Shown piece after piece: positions 1 through 5,012 of a stretch of DNA of 7,727 nucleotides. The DNA is from CAILLO01 sp964579735 (GTDB lineage Bacteria; Bacillota; Clostridia; Saccharofermentanales; UBA5734): contig CAZOHH010000096.1 of assembly GCA_964579735.1 (NCBI GenBank), positions 1 through 7,727 on the forward strand, in the 5' to 3' direction. The notes beneath the pieces were generated by a model. The model ran no database searches and was not told where the DNA came from. It saw only the letters and a program-made list of their open reading frames with translations. The stretch's first letter is position 1. Every line of letters starts with the position of its first letter. The translations under genes were made by a program, and so were the position numbers.

Positions 1-6
1 TTTCAG

Positions 7-360
7 CTATATTCCGCGCTCCTGGGGGATGAAGCCGGAGAGGATCACCTTCAGCTGCTCCGTCTCGTGGCCGTTGAGCGCGACGCCGCGGCTCATCTTG
101 TCGTGGTCCGGGGCCCAGTCGCGGATGTCGAGGCGTGGCGGCTTGGTGTTCCAGCTCACGATGTTGACTTCGCGGGTCCAGCCGCGGGGGCTGGTGCTGA
201 GTACGCCGACGTGTCCGACGATTTCGAACGAGAAGTCGTCTGGCTGGCTCGTGTGCGGTTCCGGCGAATCGCGGCGGTCCGCGGCCGTTCGGGACTTGCC
301 CTCCTGGGGCTGCGCCTGTGCCTGCACGGGGTTCGGTGTGGTGTTCTGGGACTGGTTCAT
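7..360 (-). CDS. YdbC/PC4-like ssDNA-binding protein with disordered N-terminal extension
   Basis: This 117-residue protein has two parts. Residues 1-42 are rich in Gln, Pro, Ser and Asn and look disordered. Residues 43-110 resemble the YdbC/PC4 family (transcriptional coactivator p15 fold), which binds single-stranded DNA as a dimer. The recognisable signature is FEIVGHVGVLS, then GWTREVNIVSWN, PPRLDIRDWAPDH and MSRGVALN, which is the usual order of blocks in Firmicutes YdbC proteins. The ATG at 360 has a strong AAGGAGGA Shine-Dalgarno six bases upstream. It starts 18 bp after the CpaB-like gene and is the last gene visible in the operon; its stop is six bases from the window edge. The family call is from memory of the motif pattern and is fairly confident. 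What it does in a pilus operon is unknown: it could be a transcription factor for the locus or an ssDNA handler, or be there only by co-transcription. Confidence 0.8.
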   Translation of the reverse strand: MNQSQNTTPNPVQAQAQPQEGKSRTAADRRDSPEPHTSQPDDFSFEIVGHVGVLSTSPRGWTREVNIVSWNTKPPRLDIRDWAPDHDKMSRGVALNGHETEQLKVILSGFIPQERGI

Positions 361-378
361 GTTTGGTCCTCCTTCTCT

Positions 379-1014
379 CTATTCCATCGTCTCGTTGACG
401 AGGATCGCCTTGATCCGGCCTTGCGTCTCCGCTTCAGCCAACCTTGCCGCCTGCGCCGCATCCACGTCCAGGCAGAGGATGACAGGCACTCCGGCCTCCC
501 TTCCGATTCCGACCAGATTTCCTTTTCCATCCATCACTCCGGCTACACGGACCTCCTGGAGTACCTCGTGCACCAGGGCATCGTCCGATGCCTTCGAGAA
601 GAGATGGAGGTCGACGCGATTGCCTTCGGTCAACCACCAGCCGGCCGCGTCCTCTGCCTTGAGGGCGAGCGCGTAGATCCTCCGTCCGGCCGCCACACCC
701 GGGTGGAGCGTTCCCGTCGCGACGCCGGAGAATCGCTCCTTGAGTAGGCTCTCGCCTTCGAAGAGGGAGACGGTCGCCCGGAGCCCGAGCACCTCCTCGA
801 CCGAAAGCAACGAGCCGTCGGGGAAGCTGCCCACGGGCATTCTCACCAGCGTCACCCCCACGGCGGTCAAGATGCTTCCCGCAGGAAGGTCCGCCGCAAG
901 GACGGGCACAAGTACACCTTCTGAGGCCTCCGTGGGTCGAACCGCCAGATAGGAGACGGAGAGAATGGCGGCTGCGGCGAGCCCGGCGATGAGGATCTGT
1001 TTCTTTCGGGTCAT
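379..1014 (-). CDS. CpaB/RcpC-like Tad pilus assembly protein (SAF domain)
   Basis: This 211-residue protein has a short basic N-terminus (MTRKKQ), one membrane segment or uncleaved signal at about 7-25, and an extracytoplasmic remainder. Residues 34-98 fit an SAF domain, with the typical VPVLAADLPAGSILTA block and the later LGLRATVSLFEGESLLKERF block. Residues 108-207 fit the RcpC/CpaB part that follows it, including a RRIYALAL strand and a GNRVDLHLF block. CpaB/RcpC proteins are periplasmic or cell-surface assembly factors of Tad pili. In diderms they work with the secretin; in monoderms a role at the wall is inferred. The start at 1014 has an AAAGGAG Shine-Dalgarno six bases upstream. It lies 18 bp after the preceding pseudopilin-like gene and 18 bp before the YdbC-like gene, so all three are probably co-transcribed. 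Its length is at the short end for the family. Confidence 0.8.
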   Translation of the reverse strand: MTRKKQILIAGLAAAAILSVSYLAVRPTEASEGVLVPVLAADLPAGSILTAVGVTLVRMPVGSFPDGSLLSVEEVLGLRATVSLFEGESLLKERFSGVATGTLHPGVAAGRRIYALALKAEDAAGWWLTEGNRVDLHLFSKASDDALVHEVLQEVRVAGVMDGKGNLVGIGREAGVPVILCLDVDAAQAARLAEAETQGRIKAILVNETME

Positions 1015-1032
1015 CGGAAACTCCTTTCATGT

Positions 1033-1512
1033 TCAGGGTTCGACAGGCAGGTCCACCCGGCAGGAGACCGCGGCTTCATCCGGCACGGCCTCGCCGGCGA
1101 ATCCTGAATCCAGCATTCCCGGTCGTCCGGGGCGGTAGCGCATCGTGCAGCGGACCGTGCCTTCGGACTCCAATATGGCTTCGACGGCGATCACACATCC
1201 CTGCAGCGGTCCATTCGCCGTGTTGGCCATTATCTCGGCGATGAGCCACTCGCGGAAAGCCTCCATCTCCACCTCCCCGATTCCGTCGGTCAGCCGCGCC
1301 AGCGAAAGAGCCGGAAAGGCACAGGTCGCGGAAGCCTCCAGCGATGTGCGGGCCTCCTCGACGAGAACCGCCGCATAGAGCATCTTCACGCACAATGTGA
1401 ACAAGGGAACCGCGAGACCGACCATCAGGACGGCCAGGACCAGGACACCGGCTACCGAACCTCGCCGTCGTATGTGGAAATCCTTCGACAGACCGTTTCC
1501 TTCCGGAACCAA
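1033..1512 (-). CDS. TadE/TadF-like pseudopilin, single-pass (TTG start)
   Basis: This 159-residue protein has an N-terminal basic patch (IRRRG, about 14-18), a long hydrophobic segment at about 19-49, and a soluble extracytoplasmic domain with four Cys after the membrane segment (64, 106, 122, 151). The layout is that of TadE/TadF/TadG pseudopilins, but I see no convincing family signature. The reading frame is open much further upstream, but that part shadows the preceding gene. No ATG is present near the membrane segment. A TTG at 1512 has a near-perfect AGGAGGTG Shine-Dalgarno eight bases upstream, so I chose it; a CTG at 1491 is a weaker alternative. The chosen start overlaps the upstream gene by 61 bp. 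The CpaB-like gene follows 18 bp downstream. The four Cys could form extracellular disulfides, which is inference. No Glu+5 prepilin-peptidase site is evident (G18 is followed by SVAGV). Confidence 0.7.
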   Translation of the reverse strand: MVPEGNGLSKDFHIRRRGSVAGVLVLAVLMVGLAVPLFTLCVKMLYAAVLVEEARTSLEASATCAFPALSLARLTDGIGEVEMEAFREWLIAEIMANTANGPLQGCVIAVEAILESEGTVRCTMRYRPGRPGMLDSGFAGEAVPDEAAVSCRVDLPVEP

Positions 1513-1847
1513 AGCGTCGCCACCTCCTCCGTGTTCCTGTCCCAACCCGAGAAGATCCGCAGCGGCATCGTCGCGTGCACTTCGAGGATGAGGGGGGCCC
1601 CGAAGGGCGCCCCCTCTGTCGCATCCACCGAGACGCTTCCGAACCCGGCAGCCTCGAGCGAGGCCGCCAGATCCGATTTCTCCGCCTCGGGCAGGCCTCC
1701 GAGGGCATCCATGCGGAACAGGGCCCCCCGGCACAGCAAGTCGAATTCCGCCCGTCGCAGGAAGGGGACGAGCATGCCCACCATCCCGAGGGTCAGAGCG
1801 ACCAGCAGCACCGCGGAAACGACCGCGACCAGCGTCCTGTCCAGCAT
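1452..1847 (-). CDS. DUF4320-like small pilus-locus protein (pseudopilin-like)
   Basis: This 131-residue protein has a short N-terminus (MLDRT), one hydrophobic segment at about 6-29, then RRAEFDLLCRGALF and a mixed alpha/beta extracytoplasmic domain. The layout and the post-membrane block resemble DUF4320-type proteins, which in Firmicutes Tad loci sit between the Flp-like pilin and CpaB. That assignment is from general resemblance and is moderate. Two Cys are present (39 and 120). The ATG at 1847 has an AGGAGG Shine-Dalgarno seven bases upstream and follows the pilin stop by 16 bp. Its last 61 bases overlap the start of the next gene, which suggests translational coupling. It probably acts as a minor pilin or pilus-initiation factor in the membrane; this is inferred from position and topology. 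It could equally be described as TadE-like. Confidence 0.7.
   Translation of the reverse strand: MLDRTLVAVVSAVLLVALTLGMVGMLVPFLRRAEFDLLCRGALFRMDALGGLPEAEKSDLAASLEAAGFGSVSVDATEGAPFGAPLILEVHATMPLRIFSGWDRNTEEVATLWFRKETVCRRISTYDGEVR
1521..1528 (-). promoter_or_regulatory. Ribosome binding site that fixes the TTG start at 1512
   Basis: Read on the minus strand this is AGGAGGTG, extended to GGAGGAGGTG. It lies eight bases before a TTG in the frame of the 159-residue pseudopilin-like gene. It is inside the coding region of the upstream gene. No ATG or GTG in that frame is as well placed, so this site decides the start. Confidence 0.7.
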
Positions 1848-1863
1848 GGTCCACCCTCCTCGC

Positions 1864-2118
1864 CTACACCGTGAACATGGTGTCGGCCATGTCGCCCCAC
1901 CAGGTGCCCAGACGGTCGAGGACGTCGCCGGCGAAGGTCTGGAGACCGGGAATCACCACCAACGCGGCGATGATGACGCCAGCGGCGATGCCGATGACCT
2001 CGTTGATGCCGAAGCCCTTGCGGGTCTTCAGGCGGCGGGCGGAGGCCGACAGTCTTTCCTTGGCGGATTCGAGGGCGATGGCGGTGAAGAGGACGGGGTG
2101 GGATTCTTTCGTGTTCAT
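1864..2118 (-). CDS. Flp1-like prepilin (major Tad pilin candidate)
   Basis: This 84-residue protein looks like a short Flp-type prepilin. A basic, hydrophilic leader of 35 residues ends in RRLKTRKG. It is followed by FGINEVIGIAAG, which gives a class III/IV-like processing site at G35|F36 with Glu at +5 of the mature protein (E40). A hydrophobic segment follows at about 41-59, and then a short amphipathic tail with WW at 73-74. The predicted mature pilin is 49 residues, a size normal for Flp pilins, while the leader is longer than the usual 10-25 residues. The Glu+5 is the residue classically needed for processing and assembly. The gene has the strongest Shine-Dalgarno in the operon, as expected for the most abundant product. 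It follows the tadC-like gene after a 45-bp gap and precedes the DUF4320-like gene. No prepilin peptidase gene is visible in the window. Confidence 0.82.
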   Translation of the reverse strand: MNTKESHPVLFTAIALESAKERLSASARRLKTRKGFGINEVIGIAAGVIIAALVVIPGLQTFAGDVLDRLGTWWGDMADTMFTV

Positions 2119-2123
2119 CAGAA

Positions 2124-2131
2124 CACCTCCT
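2124..2131 (-). promoter_or_regulatory. Strong ribosome binding site of the Flp-like prepilin
   Basis: On the minus strand this is AGGAGGTG, five bases before the ATG at 2118. It is preceded by an AT-rich GATATA, which may keep the site unstructured. It matches the anti-Shine-Dalgarno better than the sites of the ATPase and platform genes, consistent with a need for much more pilin than machinery. Confidence 0.7.
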
Positions 2132-2140
2132 TATATCGCG

Positions 2141-2159
2141 CCGGCCATGCGAGGGCCGG
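2141..2159 (-). repeat. Short inverted repeat between tadC-like and pilin genes
   Basis: CCGGCC (2141-2146) and GGCCGG (2154-2159) can form a perfect 6-bp GC stem with a 7-base loop. It sits in the 45-bp gap between the platform gene stop and the pilin Shine-Dalgarno. It is not followed by a T run, so it is not a normal intrinsic terminator. It could be an RNA-processing or stabilising hairpin that lets pilin mRNA outlast the upstream part, or it could be chance in GC-rich DNA. Confidence 0.4.
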
Positions 2160-2163
2160 GTCG

Positions 2164-3009
2164 CTACGAGAACAGGCTGCCCAACGCCGCATAGGCGTCG
2201 TATAGCACCGGCAGCAGGAAGAGCATCACCAGGGGAGACGCCGAAAGCAGAGCGGCGGCGACGAGACGCGTGCGTACCCCCTCCGTCTCCTTCTGCACGC
2301 CGTTGAAGTACTTGGAGAACATGATCTCCTCCATGCGCCAGAGCATCCTCCCGCCACCGCCCGTATCGATGCACTGGCGGATTCCGACACACAGCATCTC
2401 GCAGTCGTACCCGCGAAAGGAGCGGCGCAGTTCGTCGAGCGAGCGCTCGAGGTCGAGGGTCAGCTCGTATGCGGCGACGAATCGGACGAAGACCTCCCGG
2501 ACTTCGCGGTCGTCCATCACCTCGTGGAGTCCCCGGACGGCGTCGGTCGCACGGATTCCCGACCCGATCTGGGCGTCGAGGAAGCGATAGGCCTTGTACG
2601 CGTTGCGGGTCAGCGCCCTAGATCGGGCGGAAGCTCGCGAAGCGACCATGGCGCGCGTCCCGCCGACCACGAGCAGGGCAAGACCGAGACTCGCGCCGAT
2701 TCCGCGCCCTGCCAGGACTCCGATGACCATCAGCACCCCCGGCACCATCGTCATGCCCGCGAGATAGGCCTTCCAGGCCCATTCCGCCCGATAGCCCGCC
2801 TCCTCGACCACGCGCGCCGCCTTCGTCCGGATGGGGACCAGCCAGACTGGAATCGTCTTCGACGTGCGACGCACTGCCTTCGTTTCGCGAGGCGGCATGG
2901 CGGAACGCAGGGCGCGGTCGGTCCTGCAGAGGACCATGGGGGCCGCGAGATAGGCGAAGGAGCCTCCGAGCGCGGCGGCGAGGAGCGAGTAGAACAGCGC
3001 TGCGATCAT
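2164..3009 (-). CDS. TadC-like Tad pilus inner-membrane platform protein (T2SSF)
   Basis: This 281-residue membrane protein has a hydrophobic N-terminus (about 4-26), a basic cytoplasmic stretch, two more membrane segments (about 83-100 and 104-122), a cytoplasmic domain at about 138-245, and a last membrane segment at about 248-270. The cytoplasmic block fits a T2SSF/GspF domain: YRFLDAQIGSGIRATDAV, later a LERSLDELRRSFRG helix, then a GGGGRMLWRMEEIM helix. TadB and TadC pair to form the platform that couples the CpaF ATPase to pilin extraction. The open frame continues far upstream, but only as a shadow of the tadB-like gene. I chose the ATG at 3009 because it overlaps the tadB-like stop as ATGA, has a GAGGGG just before it, and places the first membrane segment at the N-terminus as in the family. 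A 45-bp gap with a hairpin separates it from the pilin gene. Confidence 0.82.
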   Translation of the reverse strand: MIAALFYSLLAAALGGSFAYLAAPMVLCRTDRALRSAMPPRETKAVRRTSKTIPVWLVPIRTKAARVVEEAGYRAEWAWKAYLAGMTMVPGVLMVIGVLAGRGIGASLGLALLVVGGTRAMVASRASARSRALTRNAYKAYRFLDAQIGSGIRATDAVRGLHEVMDDREVREVFVRFVAAYELTLDLERSLDELRRSFRGYDCEMLCVGIRQCIDTGGGGRMLWRMEEIMFSKYFNGVQKETEGVRTRLVAAALLSASPLVMLFLLPVLYDAYAALGSLFS

Positions 3010-3857
3010 CCCCTCACCCCGGACGCCGTAACCAGGAGGTAGGCGCCGAGGATGTAGAGCCCGATGCCGACGTAGAGGGCGATCACTCCGAGATCCGTTC
3101 CGAGGAACAGGGTGTGCGCGGAGTTTCCTCCGGAGAGCATCACGAGGGCCAATGGCGGCACGGCGCCCAGGACACCGAGTACGACGGCCCGGTCCCGGGC
3201 GGTCGAGATCCTTCGACGGTTGTATTCCTCCTCGATGCGGCCCAACTGCGTCTCCGTGCCCTCGAGGAACTTCGCGAGGTCGCCGCGGTAACGCAGATTG
3301 AATCGCACGCCCCCGACGAAGTCGCGGAACTGTGGGTGGTCGGAAACCTCTCCGAAGAGTTCGAGCGACCTCTCGACTCCCATGCCGCCGCGGATCCGCG
3401 TCACGAGGTCGCGCACATGTCCCTTCATGGGTTCCCCGAGGCCGGTGGCGAGGCTCTTCTCGAAGGCGAAGAGCAGGTCCTCCCGCACGGAGCACCACCG
3501 GTTCAGAAGACCGACGAGTTCCAGAAGCCTCCGCCGGGTCCGCTCCCCCTGTATGGCAGCGACCGTATCCAATGCCAGGAACTGCGCCCCCGTCACGGCG
3601 ACGAGAACGACGGTCGCACCGACGGTTCCGGCCCCGGCGCGAAGTGCAAGGGTGAAGAAAAGAGCGGAGACCAATAGGCCGACCCGGACCAGTCCCCTTC
3701 CGTGCAAGTCCGGCCATAGCCTGCCCAGGCCCGCGCGATTCGCCAGTCCCTCGACACGCCTCTCAAGCGCCGTCGCCGTGCGGTTCCGCCGACGACCGAC
3801 CGCGGTCTTCCGCAGGAGCCTTCCAGACCGTTTCGAACTGGAATCGACCTTCTCCAT
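3006..3857 (-). CDS. TadB-like Tad pilus inner-membrane platform protein (T2SSF)
   Basis: This 283-residue protein has a very basic, Ser- and Arg-rich N-terminus (1-45), then two membrane segments (about 57-72 and 78-99), a cytoplasmic T2SSF-like domain (about 108-220) and two C-terminal membrane segments (about 223-241 and 256-277). The cytoplasmic part shows LLELVGLLNRWCSVREDLLFAFE and LVTRIRGGMGVERSLELF helices and an FNLRYRGDLAKFLEGTE block, typical of TadB. It should form the platform with TadC and contact CpaF. The ATG at 3857 has GGAGGGG seven bases upstream, and there is no ATG, GTG or TTG start downstream before the first membrane segment. I therefore accept a 95-bp overlap with cpaF. 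The tadC-like gene starts within its stop codon (ATGA). The basic N-terminal extension is longer than in typical TadB, where the first membrane segment is near the start. Confidence 0.82.
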   Translation of the reverse strand: MEKVDSSSKRSGRLLRKTAVGRRRNRTATALERRVEGLANRAGLGRLWPDLHGRGLVRVGLLVSALFFTLALRAGAGTVGATVVLVAVTGAQFLALDTVAAIQGERTRRRLLELVGLLNRWCSVREDLLFAFEKSLATGLGEPMKGHVRDLVTRIRGGMGVERSLELFGEVSDHPQFRDFVGGVRFNLRYRGDLAKFLEGTETQLGRIEEEYNRRRISTARDRAVVLGVLGAVPPLALVMLSGGNSAHTLFLGTDLGVIALYVGIGLYILGAYLLVTASGVRG

Positions 3858-5010
3858 CGTCGTACCCCTCCACTTTCAACCACTCGACCAACCTGAACCG
3901 TCGAAGGAACAGGACGTCGTCGATACTGCCGCCGACCATCCGCTTCATGGTCCTTTCGCTCTCCCCGAAAGCTCCCGGCCTCGCAAGGGATGTCAATCGA
4001 TCCAGCGAGTCGGCCGCACTCTCCGCATGTACGGTCGCGAGACATCTGTGCCCGGAGTAGGCCGCACGCAGGAATTCGTAGGCTTCGTCCCCGACGATCT
4101 CCCCGATGCAGTAGGTGTCCAACGACATCGTCAAGCCGTCCGCGACCAGGTCCCGCAGCGTGACGGGGCGTCCCCCCTCGTTCTTCTTCTTGATCCGCTG
4201 CTGGATGCAGTAGGGTTTCTCGGGGAAGATCTCCGAATCGCTCTCGGCCACCAGCACGCGCTCCATCTCCGGCAAGGCCTTCACGAAGGCTCGAAGCAGC
4301 GTCGTCTTGCCTGCGGCACCCTTGCCGCAGAACATCACGCTCCGGTCGCTTTCCGCAAGTCTCCTCAGCCTCTCGGAAAGCCCGGTGGGAAACATCCCCA
4401 CCTCGCTCCCTGCCAGCTCCTCGAGCGACCAGCTCGTCCTCCGGTGCTTTCGGATGCTGATCGACGGCCCCGTCGCATTGCGCGGCGGCACGGCGACGTT
4501 GATGCGCAGACGCCGGGCCTCGTCCGTCACTCGGCAGTGGCTGTCGTTCTCGTTCAGGATTCCGCTGTTCCGGATCACGACGAGACGACAATAGGTATCG
4601 AAGGTCTTCTCGTCGGGGAAGCGCACGTCCGAACGGATTCGCTCGCCGCCGCGTTTGATGGAGAACTCGTCGAAGCGCGTGCCGTCCACGTCGGAGATCG
4701 TATCGTCCTCGATGAGTTCCTGAAGCGGGCCATAGCCGAACATGAAGTCCAGCACGCGCCGCACCAGTTCCTCGCGGTACAGTCCGAAGCGGGAGCGTTC
4801 TCCCTCCGCCTCTTTCAGAATCAAGGCCTCGAGCGCTCCACGTTCCATGCGTCCGGCGGCGACTTCGGCCACGAGTTCGGGGCTGTTCGCAAGGATCTTC
4901 ACGGAAATCGCCGATACCAGAGCGGTCATGCCGGCACCCTCGGGCGTCTCCCCCGGGGCCATGCGACCGAAGCGCTCGGCGAGTTCATGGTGCGAAGTCA
5001 CGACCGGCAT
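3763..5010 (-). CDS. cpaF: CpaF/TadA-family Tad pilus assembly ATPase
   Basis: This 415-residue protein is the hexameric secretion ATPase that powers Tad pilus assembly from the cytoplasmic face of the membrane. The N-terminal domain carries the family block FGYGPLQELIEDDTISDV (91-108) and SISIRKHR (183-190). The nucleotide-binding domain has Walker A GKGAAGKTT (229-237), an Asp-box-like RVLVAESDSEIF (251-262), a Walker B region CIGEIVGDEA with Glu304, and the His box GHRCLATVHAE (320-330). The usual LRMRPDR stretch before Walker B is LTMSLDT here, so it belongs to a divergent branch. Start at 5010 was chosen because it lies 2 bp after the stop of the kinase-TadZ gene and has AAAGGGG about ten bases upstream; the open frame further upstream is a shadow of that gene. 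The last 31 codons overlap the tadB-like gene, and that tail (KAPAEDRGRSSAEPHGDGA) looks disordered. Confidence 0.9.
   Translation of the reverse strand: MPVVTSHHELAERFGRMAPGETPEGAGMTALVSAISVKILANSPELVAEVAAGRMERGALEALILKEAEGERSRFGLYREELVRRVLDFMFGYGPLQELIEDDTISDVDGTRFDEFSIKRGGERIRSDVRFPDEKTFDTYCRLVVIRNSGILNENDSHCRVTDEARRLRINVAVPPRNATGPSISIRKHRRTSWSLEELAGSEVGMFPTGLSERLRRLAESDRSVMFCGKGAAGKTTLLRAFVKALPEMERVLVAESDSEIFPEKPYCIQQRIKKKNEGGRPVTLRDLVADGLTMSLDTYCIGEIVGDEAYEFLRAAYSGHRCLATVHAESAADSLDRLTSLARPGAFGESERTMKRMVGGSIDDVLFLRRFRLVEWLKVEGYDDGEGRFQFETVWKAPAEDRGRSSAEPHGDGA
3865..3871 (-). promoter_or_regulatory. Ribosome binding site of the tadB-like gene, inside cpaF
   Basis: On the minus strand this is GGAGGGG, seven bases before the ATG at 3857. 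It lies 100 bp inside the 3' end of the cpaF coding region and supports the long gene overlap, since later in-frame starts are lacking. Confidence 0.65.
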
Positions 5011-5012
5011 GG

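Noticed and set aside
2118..2140. TATAAG before the pilin gene as a -10 promoter element
   Set aside because: It would place the transcription start within the Shine-Dalgarno sequence, and no -35 element is found 16-18 bases upstream.
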